Assembly (NCBI GenBank): GCA_963556695.1
Contig: CAUWAG010000008.1
Span: forward strand, 248,001-312,000
Origin: Anthostomella pinea
Taxonomy: Eukaryota > Ascomycota > Sordariomycetes > Xylariales > Xylariaceae
DNA: 64,000 nucleotides
Direction: 5' to 3'
Shown here piece after piece: positions 54,121 through 64,000 of this stretch; the first letter of the stretch is position 1; every line of letters starts with the position of its first letter. The notes beneath the pieces were generated by a model. That model was not told where the DNA came from. It saw nothing but the letters and a program-made list of their open reading frames with translations, and searched no databases. Both the position numbers and the translations under genes were made by a program.

Positions 54121-55587
54121 TTACTGCTGCGCGCATTGTGGCTGTCCGGCAGCTTCGTCATCGTCGTCTTCCCAGCCTTCTCCGCCGAATCGCGGATCGT
54201 CCGAGTTGGCTCCCATCTGCAAGATAGTTAGCACCCTCGATCAGAGATGCACAAGGGAGAATGGAACATACCTCGTCAATATCAGCATCGTCGTTGTAGT
54301 CAACCTCGTCAACTTCCTCAGCCTTGATTACAGGCGCGGGGTTAGGGAGGAGCTTCTGGAGAGACTCGAATGCGGCGTCATCTTGGAGCCAGCCGTCCTC
54401 CGGGAAGGCAATCTTCACCATGAGGTAGAGATCACCCTTGGCCTCTCCCCGCTTGAGCGGCATACCCTCACCCTCGACCTTAAGGACCTGACCCGGCCGC
54501 AAGATCTTACCCCGCGGGTGAGTGATGTGAACACCTCGGCCGTCCAGATGCTGCAGGACGACACGCGAGAATCCACACAGCGATTCGGCCAGGGTGATTT
54601 CCATGTTCGCCGAGAGGTCGTTACCGATGCGGTTGAAGACATCGTGCGGCTCCTCAACAAGAACGAAAACGAGGTCACCAGGGGTCTGATCGGGCTGTTG
54701 ATCAGCTTCACCTTCCAGCACGATCCGCTCGCCCTGGTAGGCACCACGAGGTATGTAGATCTCCAGGGGCTTCCTCTCCTGTACGGTTCGCTTGCCCTTG
54801 CACTTCTTGCAGCGGTCCTTCTCTTTGATATTGTTGCCGGAACCGTGGCATCTGTCGCACATGGCAGACTCGCGAGTAACCAGACCGGGGCCGACCTGGC
54901 GGAAGGCTTCCACAACACCGGCACCCTTGCAACGATCGCATTGCTGGGGCTTGACCTTCTCCTTGGCGCCAGAACCTTTGCAAGTACCGCAGAGGGTTTG
55001 CTTGTCGGCGGCGAACTTGACCGTCTTTCCTTTGTATAGGTCCTCCAGGGTCACGCTGTATCTTGACTCCTCGTCGGCACCGCGTCTAGGTCTTCGGGGA
55101 CCTCCGCCGCCGCCGCCCATGCCGCCCATACCTCCACCCATGCCGAACATTTGTGAGAGGATGTCGTTGATATCAACCTCCTCGCCCATGCCGCCACCTC
55201 TGCTCGGGTCGAAGGCAGCCATGCCATGCTTGTCGTACATCTCGCGCTTCTCGTCGTCTCGTAGGATCTCGTAGGCTTGGGTTACGGACTTGAAGGTGGC
55301 TTCGGCCTCGGGTCGCAGTTCCTCGGCAACCTTGTCGGGGTGATGTTGCAGGGCAAGCTAGCAATCGTCAGCACCTCGCACAGTAGCACGCAGCATGAGG
55401 AGATCACTCACCTTGCGGTATGCCTTTTTGATCTCGTTTGCGCTAGCAGACTTGTCGACACCGAGAAGCTCTGTAGAACCGGGTCAGCAACCGAAGGATC
55501 CGCGCCATGGACCAGGAAGAAACATGAATACTTACCGTAGAGCTCTACGTCCTCGCCGCCGCCGCCACCCGGTCCATGTGCTGCCAT
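54121..55587 (-). CDS. YDJ1: Type I J-protein (HSP40), YDJ1/MAS5 homologue with CAAX box
   Basis: Four exons: 55587-55536, 55470-55412, 55357-54272 and 54216-54121, giving 430 aa. It stimulates Hsp70 ATPase and delivers unfolded or mitochondrial precursor proteins. Domain order: J-domain (ELLGVDKSASANEIKKAYRK, HHPDK with the essential HPD), Gly-rich linker (MFGMGGGMGGMGGGGGG), and a zinc-finger region with four CxxCxGxG-type repeats (CGTCKGSG, CDRCKGAG, CDRCHGSG, CKKCKGKR). Substrate-binding CTDs follow (EIYIPRGAYQGERIVLEGEA; HITHPRGKILRPGQVLKVEG). It ends in QCAQQ, a CAAX motif (C-A-Q-Q) expected to be farnesylated and then trimmed by RCE1/STE24, anchoring it on ER and mitochondria. Confidence 0.97.
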
Positions 55588-56472
55588 GATCGGAGATTTG
55601 GGCTGGTCTGCGTGGAAAGGCTGAAAGGCTGCCTGTTGTTTCCTGCAGAAGATTACAGTGGAGTTGCAAGTGTCAGCGAAAATGTTTGGCGGGGTTATCC
55701 TGTATCAGGTTATCAGGCTATCTGCTATCGGACCCAGGGCCCAGTTGCCAGGCTGCATTCACTGCTTCAACTTTTAAGGCTTCGCTACAGATGTGGTGCA
55801 GATAAGCTTAAGACATGAGCAGGAGTGGCCGTGTCGCCTTTGCTGGCACCAGAACAAACAAGAAAATTCTGGAAACTACGTCGCCTCAATGATGTAGCTA
55901 CCACAGAAACCTGGAAGACTTCGACTTTTCTTGGACTTTTAAATCGAATCCATACCCCTCACATCTGTTTACATACCTACCGGCTTCACTGCCTACCAGA
56001 CATGAGGGTATGTCAACATCATCCAAAGGCCTGGCAGCCTGGGTAGAAGTACCTGAGAACTTGTCTGACAACGTGGGTAGATTATCTCTGGTATTGGATA
56101 GGGCTGTCGGATCATGTCTCACTCAACATGCGGCAGCCCTGGAGCATTTCGTGAGACCTTGATTTCATTATTATTAATCACCCGTCGTGATGTCCGAAGA
56201 CCGTTTTCTAAGGTTGTCAATGGTCATGAAATGAAATGACAACCTTCCATGCATGTGACGGGGCATTCTCTGGTATGACACACATATCGTGCATACTACT
56301 CTTTATATGCATAAAAGGCCAATATTTATCTAATCGATAGATACATACGGGTCATGTATGCATCGTACGGTTTTGTATCTCGTCGACATCGCGAGAGCAC
56401 CAAAAAGCACCAGTCCAAAGCGCAATTGTTGAGTCTTCGCGTTATGATATGATGCATGTCCAATAAGAGGGT
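55588..56472. other. Divergent promoter region, J-protein / mitochondrial GluRS
   Basis: 885 bp. No gene recognised. Heat-shock-type GAA/TTC clusters occur (for example near 55858-55872 and 55912-55930), but I cannot call a functional element. Confidence 0.4.
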
Positions 56473-58607
56473 ATGAGAAGTCTCTACATCCTACATGGCC
56501 CTCTGCGCCGAGGCGTTCTAGCTCGGCCATGCCACATTATCAGACGCTCCAAGTTCTCCGGCCGGCCAGCACTTGTCGATACCCCTAAAACGACACTGCT
56601 TCCGACAACAGCCGCCAGGACACGCTTTGCACCTTCGCCCACTGGATACTTACATATAGGTTCATTGCGTACAGCGTTGTATAATTATCTGCTCGCGAAG
56701 GCTACTGGTGGCCAATTCTTACTGAGAATAGAGGACACGGACCGGGTGAGTGTCAACGGAGTGAATTATCGCAAGACCTCGGTGCTGATTTCCATGCAGA
56801 CCAGGATAGTGTCAGATGCAGAAAGCAGATTATATGAGGATCTGAAATGGACTGGCCTCAGCTGGGACGAAGGTATGAAGACATGGCATCGACCATGGCT
56901 CGTACAAATTCTAATCCACTGCAGGTCCCGACGTTGGGGGTCAATATGGCCCATATAGACAGGTGTGACCGCCTTCAAGCCAATGAACCCCATACATAGG
57001 TCATGCTGACACAGGCCACTAGTCCGAGAGGTTGGAACTATACACCAAACACGCAAACCAGCTTATGGACGAAGGGCGGGCGTACCGATGTTTCTGCACG
57101 CCAGAAGATCTTGATGAGATGAAGGCCCTCAACATGCAAGACGGCAGCGCTCCCCTGTACAACGGGACCTGCTCGCACATCCCACCAGACCAGTCCCGTC
57201 GGCGAGCTGAGAGCGGAGAACCGCATTGCGTCCGATTCAAGTGCGAAGACCATGCCCCCTTCGTGAACGACTTGGTGTACGGCGTATACAAGAAGCCCGG
57301 CAAGGAGGACGATTTCATCATCATCAAGCGGGACGGTTACCCTACGTATCACTTCGCGAATGTGGTTGATGACCATCTGATGGAGATCACGCATGTTGTA
57401 CGGGGGGCGGTAAGTCACCCAAACGGTTGGTTTTTTATTCTTCATGGCAGTCACTTACAACTTTGAAAGGAATGGCTCGTATCCACCCCAAGGCACGTGG
57501 CGATGTACGAAGGTTTTGGATGGAAGTCCCCCGAATTTGCGCACGTCGGGCTTCTGGTCGACAAGAAGAAGCAGAAGCTAAGCAAGCGCCACGGAGATAT
57601 CGACATTGCATCTTGGAGGGACCAAGGGATCCTACCCGCCGCTCTGCTGAACTACGTGATGCTGCTGGGCTGGAGCCACGGCAGAGGCGAAAAGGGGCAT
57701 TCCGAGGTCATGGACCTAGACGAGATGATCAACAAGGTGAGTGTCGTAGGGAGGCTGTACCACCACAGGCAGTTCCACTAACAAACCCAAACAGTTCCAT
57801 CTCAAGTTCACAAAGGGCGACATCACGGTCAACGCGAAGGACGAGTTCCTGCAGAAAGCCCACATACGCAGGTACATGAAGACCGCCGGCCGGTCCGACG
57901 CCCTCGAGCAGCTGATACCCGGCCTCGAGTCCTGGGTCCGCAAGTTCGAAGACAACCGCACGGCCAACGCCAACAGCAACGGCGACGGCGGACTCGTGCT
58001 CACCGAGCTGGGCACGGCAATCGGACCCCTCGTGCCGCTCGCGCGGCCCAGCCATGACAACCCAGCCGGGGCCGACACCGTCGCCTCGCGCAGCTACCTC
58101 AAGGACCTGCTCGACTTCGACATCAAGGGGTACGCGACGCCGCGCGACTACCTAATGCGCAACGTGCACCTGCTCTGGCAGATCCCCGAGAAAGTCTACG
58201 AGGCGAGCCTGTCGGCGGACCTAGACCAGCAGCGCGGCTTCTTCGTCCGCGAGGACCCGGACGCGCCGCTGGGCTCGACATCAGACCCCCCACGCACCGT
58301 CCACGAGCTGACGGCGACGCTGCGGGAGCTCGTGCGGGGCATTGCGGAGGCGGACTGGACGAAGCAGAGCATCGATGACGCGATCTCGCCCTTCGTCAGG
58401 TCGGTGTACTCGAACCCTACCACCATGCCGGGCGTCCAGGTCTGGGGCTACCACCTCCTCCGGTGGGTCATCGCGGCCATGAGGCCCGGCCCGGCCATCA
58501 TCCCCAGCATGGCGTTGTTGGGCAGGGACGAGACGCTGAGGCGTATGGACATGGCCTGTGAAGTTGCTGAACGTATACACGGAAAGCCAATGCTGGCTTG
58601 CCACTGA
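56473..58607 (+). CDS. MSE1: Glutamyl-tRNA synthetase, mitochondrial
   Basis: Six exons: 56473-56745, 56800-56872, 56925-56962, 57023-57409, 57470-57736 and 57795-58607, giving 616 aa. It charges mitochondrial tRNA(Glu), and probably tRNA(Gln) as substrate for amidation. The Arg-rich N-terminus ([20 protein letters not shown]) is a mitochondrial presequence. Class I signatures: [20 protein letters not shown] with the HIGS (HIGH) motif, [15 protein letters not shown], and [10 protein letters not shown] as KMSKS. A discriminating GluRS anticodon-binding helical domain occupies the C-terminal 270 residues, including [17 protein letters not shown]. Exon 3 is only 38 nt. Confidence 0.95.
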
Positions 58608-58835
58608 CTTCGTGATTGATCTCAGATAAGATCATGTTGTTCGACACGTATAAAAAACCTTGTGTGTAGCATTTGTGTAGATCATGAGTCCTGTATTACT
58701 ACCATATCTTAATTGAAGCCTCGCCCACTCCCAGAACGCCGTCCAATGCTTCGTGTCACATGAAGGTGAGCTGCCATGCTAATTGAGCAGTCTATGCAAA
58801 TCCGAATGGGCCCAACCGTCTTTTCGTCCATTATT

Positions 58836-59988
58836 CTATGTCGTGCTTGTCGTCATTGCAGTCGTTGCCGTCGCCGGCGTAGAACCAAGGCCATTGAAGA
58901 TCTTCGCCTTGACCTCGCCCGCCATCAGGCCCTGCTTCTCCTTCATGGTGACCGAGTGGCTGGTCCTGGACACCTTGTCCATCTCGGAGTCGATGGTCTT
59001 GCTGGCCGTCTGCATCATGCCCATGGCGCCGCGGGTGTTGCGCTGGACGCAGGCGGTGGCCTCGCGGATCTTGGACCCCAGGTCCAGCATCTGCTTGTTG
59101 CCGTAATCGCGGTTCGTCAGCAGCGGGCTCTGCGACAGCGTCTGCACCCAGTACTTGTTCCACAGCGACGCCAGCAGGCTCGAGTCCAGCGTCGACTTGA
59201 AGTGTGATACCTCCAGCGAGTAGTACTTGCTCGCGTGCGCGCCGAAGTCCTGCGCCTTGGCCAGGGGGACAGACTGGCCTGATGCTCCGCCGCTGCCTCC
59301 CTCGCCACTGCTGCTGCTAGCCTTCGGTGCCTCGTAGCCTTCTGGGAATGTCCTGAACGCGCCAATCTCGACCAGCCCGGCGCTGATGGTGCGGTCGGGG
59401 TCGATGACGACGGCGACGAAGGGGTCGTTGAACTTCTGCTGCAGCTGTTCCGTGCCGACGTCTATGCCGCTCAGCCAGCAGCCGTAGCCCGGGTGGCTGT
59501 GGTACCATCCGACAGCGTTCTCCTCGCGGCTGCCCTGGTCGCGCGACAGCTGCAGGTGCTGGATCATGTACTCGTTGGCGTCGTCCTGGGCGTTGACGCG
59601 GGTTTCGGTACCCTCGACGGGCAGGCCGAAGGCGTCGGTCACGACGATGGTGTCGCCGTCCGTGTAGCCCTGCATCAGGCCCATGACCTCGATCGAGCCG
59701 CCGGTCCGCGCGTGCATCACCATCTTGATCAGGGCGACGGCGCTGATGCGCACATGCTTGAAGTGGTTCGGGTCGCTCTTCCACGGCCGGGCTTCGTTCT
59801 CCTCCTTCTGGCGCTCTGGCGAGTAGTTGTAGAGTGCATCGCGGGTTGGGTCGACAAGCTTGACGTCGTTGTCGACCTCTATGGGTAACATGTTGTTAGC
59901 GCATGTCCTCGTCGACGCGGAACGATGGTGCAATGACGACAAGGCGAGGGAAACAAGTCTCACCCCATGATTTCATTGCTACCTCCAT
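58836..59988 (-). CDS. csn5: COP9 signalosome subunit 5, JAMM deneddylase
   Basis: Two exons: 59988-59964 and 59878-58836, giving 355 aa. It is the catalytic subunit that removes NEDD8 from cullins. The MPN+ domain has the JAMM metal site: Glu in [25 protein letters not shown] then Asp. Also present are [20 protein letters not shown] and the C-terminal helices ([33 protein letters not shown]). The start comes from an 8-codon first exon (MEVAMKSW) spliced by a GTGAGA donor and CATAG acceptor. This matches the family N-terminus (SWEVDNDV ... [10 protein letters not shown]) better than a start inside exon 2. In fungi CSN5 affects development and secondary metabolism. Confidence 0.95.
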
Positions 59989-60315
59989 CTTGACTACTCT
60001 ATTGCTGAAGTCATGGAACTTCATGAGAGAAGGCAAACAGTTGTGGTAGTTGAAGGCACAGAGGTGCGTCTGCAGTGTGGGGTGAAGGTTGGAGACCTGC
60101 CTGCAAGCACCTAATAATAGCATATCTATGAGTGTGAACTTAATATCTGCTAGATAAGCAAATGTATCAGGTATATGCAGGAAACAAGGTAAATGATATC
60201 CTGAGGTATCGTCTTATCGATAACAAGTCAAATCTCGGGCCCTTTCTCAGGGATCCGAAGCGAGTCGTCCATCTTTACGCTGGTCGTCTGGAAGGAGAGC
60301 AGCAATTGCGACAGC
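59989..60315. other. Short divergent promoter, CSN5 / RSM10
   Basis: 327 bp between divergent starts. No motif identified. Confidence 0.4.
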
Positions 60316-61263
60316 ATGTCCAGACCAAACATGATACGGCCAATACGGCACGCCCTTTTGAGGCAGCTCGTAGGTGGATTTACGACCAATTGCTCTCTGT
60401 TTCATGTGACTAACGAGCTTAAAGGCGCAACAGCCCCGGAATGCTCTGGCCGGATTTCTGAGCACGCGCTCCCAATCAACGACAGTGTACGTCGCAAAGC
60501 TGGGCGCATGCCAATTGATATCATGCAGTGCTGATGTCTTGACAGAGCCGATAATGTCAAACCTGGACCACCGCAGCTAGTGTATGTATATGGGCGAGCA
60601 GCAACTGGATGATGCTCATACAATCCCAGAAACGAACTCCCCGATCCCCGTGAAGAGAACGAGACCCGACTTCCGCGTGCCGTCCAAGCCCTCTACCTCC
60701 AGCCGCTCCGGCGCGAAGCCGAGTACGGCGTGCCGTCGTGCGATCTACAACTGCGGTCATTCAGCATTCCGAATCTCGAGTTCTTCTGCGATTTTGCGAT
60801 ACGGGCGGCCTACTACCTCGGCCTGCCCGCATTCGGACCCGTGCCCTTGCCGAAGATAACGGAGAGATGGACGGTCCCGAGATCTCATTTCATCTTCAAG
60901 AAGTCGCAGGAGAACTTTGAACGAATCACACGGAGGAGGTTGATCCAGATCAGGGACGGACACCCCGAGACGGTTCAGATCTGGCTTGCGTTCTTGCAGA
61001 AGCACGCTCACTATGGCATCGGTATGAAGGCAAACATATGGGAGTACGGCAAGCTCGGTAAGTGGGACTCTGGAGTGTGTGTTGGAATTATGTGACTAAC
61101 AAGCTTGTGTACAGAGATTGGCAAGCAGATGGATGGGGAGTTGAAGTCGATGCAAGAAGTCATCGAGCAGAAGATGGAGCACCTCGGAAGAGACAAGACC
61201 TTGGGCACAGTGGAGAAGGTGAAGGAGCTGCTGGCGAGCGAGAGATTCAGACACACCAGATAG
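60316..61263 (+). CDS. RSM10: Mitochondrial small-subunit ribosomal protein S10
   Basis: Four exons: 60316-60369, 60425-60486, 60630-61057 and 61115-61263, giving 230 aa. The first two short exons encode a mitochondrial presequence (MSRPNMIRPIRHALLRQL, then RNALAGFLSTRSQSTT). The uS10 domain follows: DLQLRSFSIPNLEFFCDFAI, AAYYLGLPAFGPVPLPKITE with RWTVPRSHFIFKKSQENFER and RRLIQIRDG. Fungal RSM10 carries C-terminal additions such as the HAHYGIGMKANIWEY segment and the terminal helix seen here. It belongs to the mitoribosome 37S head. Intron 2 (143 bp) uses a GTACGT donor. Exons 1-2 are inferred from phase and targeting signal; the core is certain. Confidence 0.93.
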
Positions 61264-61752
61264 AGGACGGTTGCTACCACCATGTACAAAGATATCGAGA
61301 AGCTCGTTGTATTATACAGGAAGTGTACATCAATTCTGTTACATTTCACCGTCCATAATTACTCGCGTTAATGACTAGAGTACATGCCACTGTCCTGACA
61401 CGACTTGATGGAAGTCCAAGGCCTGTACAAGACTGTATGCTGGTCAACATGTGGTGATTACAATTCACAGCTAAGGTATCGACGTGGACAGGGGAAGTAG
61501 GTAGCTCGGACATTCCAGGTGGCCCAAGCTTTACCTCATTCCAAAATCTTCAAAGTGAAATCCAAACTTGAGATGACTTCAGTTGCAAGCCATTGTATAA
61601 CACACGTGATAATCTGTATTTGTGAGTCTTCTGTCTATCTCGCAATCGCAAGTGCTAATGATGTCAACCAGGTCCTATCTGAAAGTTCTAAGCCGCAATT
61701 AGTCCAACGAACTCAGGGCAGCCCTTGAAGTTCTTGTTCCTGCATAGAGTAG
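61264..61752. other. Intergenic between RSM10 and mitochondrial TrpRS
   Basis: 489 bp, same-strand neighbours; no gene recognised. Confidence 0.45.
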
Positions 61753-63095
61753 ATGCCCCCTACCGCCTGCATCCGTTGCAGGCCCCTAGTCGGTGCGACT
61801 CGCCAGGTCCTGCGCGCATCAGGGAAACAGAAACGCGGCTACTCCATTTGCCCCAGCTTCCAGAATGCCGTCGTCTTCTCGGGCATCCAGCCCACCGGTG
61901 TCCCACACCTGGGCAACTATCTAGGCGCCATGCGCCAGTGGAAGCGGCTGCAGGACGACGCCCACGAGGACGACAAGCTGCTCTACTCGATAGTCGACCT
62001 GCACGCCATCACGATGCCGCAGGATGCTGAGATCCTGAGGCGGCGCAGGAGAGAGATGCTGGCTGCCCTGATCGCAATTGGCCTTGACCCTGAGAGATCG
62101 ATCCTCTTCTATCAGTCTTCGGTACGTCGAGCCAGCCCCTTAGACACTTGACCAGTTAGATTGACCCAGATATCACTTGACAGGTATCGCAACACGCCGA
62201 GTTGATGTGGATTCTGAGCTGCACGGCTTCGATGGGCTATCTGAGCAGAATGACGCAGTGGAAGGTCAGTCAGCCCTGGCGATGTCTGTTGCCCATTACA
62301 TTGCTAACGCTCCTTGTAGAGTAAGCTTCAGATGAGCAACAAGGGTGAGGATCTCGACGATGCTGCCGCTGCGAGACTCAAGCTCGGGCTGTTCTCGTAC
62401 CCGGTACTGCAAGCAGCGGATATACTCGTCCACGGCGCCACACACGTGCCCGTCGGCCATGACCAGAAACAGCACTTGGAGTTCGCACGGGAGTGTGCGA
62501 CCAACTTCAACCATAAATTCGCCAATGTACTCGTCCCTCCAGAGACCGTACTCAGTACGTACTGGAATTCCGACCCCACGGTCGACATCAGTCCACACAT
62601 AGTGGGCGGTTCTAACACAAATATCTAGCCAATTCGCCGCGCGTCATGTCTCTCATGAACCCGAACAACAAGATGTCCAAATCAGCACCGAACGAGAAGT
62701 CCCGCATCCTCATCATGGCGGAGCCGCAGGAGATCCACCAGCGCATCATGGGCGCCGTGACCGACTTCGAGAACGTCGTGACCTACGAGCCGCGAAGACG
62801 TCCCGGCGTTGCCAACCTGCTGGAGCTGCTTGCGCAGTGCAGCCCGAACTACGTGGCGCCCGCCGTGCTGGCCGAGAAGATGGCAGGGGCCAGCCTCGGC
62901 GAGCTGAAGCAGCAGGTCTCCCGGGCGGTGACTGCTGAGCTGGGCGGTATCCGTGATCGCTACCACGACTTGCTGTCGCGGCACGGGGGCAAGTACCTCG
63001 ACGAGATCGAAGAGGCCGGGGCCGAGAAGGCGAGGAAGAGCGCGGAGGAAACTATGAGGGCTGTACGATATGCCGTGGGATTGTCGTCCCGTTAG
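61753..63095 (+). CDS. MSW1: Tryptophanyl-tRNA synthetase, mitochondrial
   Basis: Four exons: 61753-62121, 62184-62264, 62320-62554 and 62629-63095, giving 383 aa. It charges mitochondrial tRNA(Trp). The N-terminus is basic and Cys/Arg-rich (targeting), followed by [20 protein letters not shown] with the HIGH-like PHLGN. Next come [10 protein letters not shown], a bacterial-type TrpRS core ([66 protein letters not shown]) and [17 protein letters not shown] with a canonical KMSKS. The C-terminal helical anticodon-binding part ends [15 protein letters not shown]. Length and order match mitochondrial enzymes. Intron 2 has a GTCAGT donor. Confidence 0.96.
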
Positions 63096-63858
63096 ACATA
63101 CATGTACGATGGTGTAATATATGGTACTTAAAAGGCCTGTAAGTGTGACTATGACTACCTGCAAGTCTTGCGGTTAGTTGATCGGGTCTACACTCAGGTC
63201 AAACACGTTTAATAGGGTCGGATGGTAGGTAGACTGAGCTTTTTGCAGTACTGGGTACTTAACGCAGTCTTCCTTGCCTCCTCTAATGATATATGCAACC
63301 GGCCCATTCCAGCAGCATTTCCTCAGCACGACGACTTTTCCATGCCACCACCTAAGATTAAAAAAGTTGCACCTACCCCCCTTTCCGCCGTTCTGTAACA
63401 CGACGAAAAGGCCGTCAACGTATAGCAGAAAGGCATTCAGGCGGAGGAAACGAGTTGTCTCAAGAGAAATGCCCATACCACCATTTCTTTCTGCCGCTTC
63501 TTTTCATCCCCTCCCTATCATCACTGTCACAACAGCAGCAGCAGCAGCAGCCTCGCCGACCTCGGCTCCTCGTTCATTCGAAGAACAATATCCCGGGCTG
63601 TGCCTGCAACCAAGGCACCTATCTCTGATCCCTACAGCATACCAGATATCAGGGAAATAGTCACAAAGCACAAAAAAACAGTAGAAAAATCATTCGAGGC
63701 TCACCAACTGGTTGATGTGGCGGATCAAGAAGAGCAAGAGACCGCCAAGCATTCCCTGCTGAGGGGTTCTATCTAATGTACAAACGGGATCGTCATCGTC
63801 TATCATCTATATACGACATCCACAGAGAGCAGCACCTAGGACCTGGAAACCCATAAAC
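63096..63858. other. Convergent 3' flanks; short CAG microsatellite
   Basis: 763 bp with no trusted gene. Contains six CAG units at 63533-63550. Confidence 0.5.
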
Positions 63859-64000
63859 CTAGAACCGTGAGATGTCCCTTCCAAATATCCACGACATGGC
63901 CCAGTACACGGGCACCATGATCTTGTTCCGTAGACTCATGCTCTTGGTGAGGTACGCCGTGCGCCACAGTACCCAAGCCGCCCAGCCCGTCAGCTCGTCG
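63859..64000 (-). CDS. Alternative (rotenone-insensitive) NADH dehydrogenase, C-terminal end (rest outside window)
   Basis: Stop at 63859-63861; the frame runs off the right edge, leaving 46 residues. The sequence GWAAWVLWRTAYLTKSMSLR ... NKIMVPVYWAMSWIFGRDIS followed by RF is the characteristic C-terminus of fungal type-II NADH:ubiquinone oxidoreductases (NDE1/NDI1). These are single-chain flavoproteins on the mitochondrial inner membrane. External versus internal type cannot be decided from this end alone. Confidence 0.85.
   Translation of the reverse strand, partial: DELTGWAAWVLWRTAYLTKSMSLRNKIMVPVYWAMSWIFGRDISRF

Noticed and set aside
1..64000. tRNA or rRNA genes
   Set aside because: Scanned by eye for tRNA A/B-box and acceptor patterns and for rRNA; none was convincing.

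Overview
The window is nuclear DNA from a filamentous ascomycete (Pezizomycotina, most like Sordariomycetes). The evidence is many short GT-AG introns (about 38-143 bp), a HET-domain gene, a GH55 glucanase, ERMES and karyopherin genes of fungal type, a CENP-A ending in the filamentous-ascomycete form [11 protein letters not shown], and an AT-rich, RIP-like repeat island. The species cannot be named from the sequence. Exon models were built by hand. Where I give a full exon list, the phases close to an intact reading frame.

Layout. 1-5 kb: 3' end of a GH55 glucanase, a 3 x 30 bp tandem repeat, then a HET-domain protein on the minus strand. 5.6-11.2 kb: an AT-rich transposon graveyard. It holds a broken pogo/Fot1-like DNA transposon with 54-bp inverted repeats and TA duplications, plus at least six short TG...CA inserts of about 200-237 bp with normal base composition. 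Several of these have visible 5-bp target duplications. 11.3-35.7 kb: importin-13-like karyopherin, Xaa-Pro aminopeptidase P, FUN14 protein, CENP-A histone, GDP-mannose transporter, SDR dehydrogenase, acireductone dioxygenase, derlin, ALE1-type MBOAT acyltransferase, and a large Ser-rich two-TM protein with five 14-residue repeats. 38.9-44.5 kb: RCE1 CAAX protease, MMM1 (ERMES) and VPS45.

45.4-52 kb is an accessory stretch. It has a tandemly duplicated small-protein locus whose two copies differ by a signal-peptide-bearing block of about 490 bp, an inverted-repeat MITE-like insert, hairpin direct repeats, a Cys-containing acidic-tailed orphan protein, and minisatellites directly upstream of that orphan.

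52.4-64 kb returns to housekeeping genes: RPL32, a type I J-protein (YDJ1/MAS5) ending in a CAAX box, mitochondrial glutamyl-tRNA synthetase, CSN5, mitochondrial ribosomal protein S10 (RSM10), mitochondrial tryptophanyl-tRNA synthetase, and the last exon of an alternative NADH dehydrogenase. Three mitochondrial translation genes lie within about 7 kb. RCE1 and the CAAX-bearing J-protein are candidate enzyme and substrate. GMT, derlin, ALE1, RCE1, VPS45 and MMM1 all act in the secretory pathway or at ER-organelle contacts, but nothing in their order indicates a co-regulated cluster.
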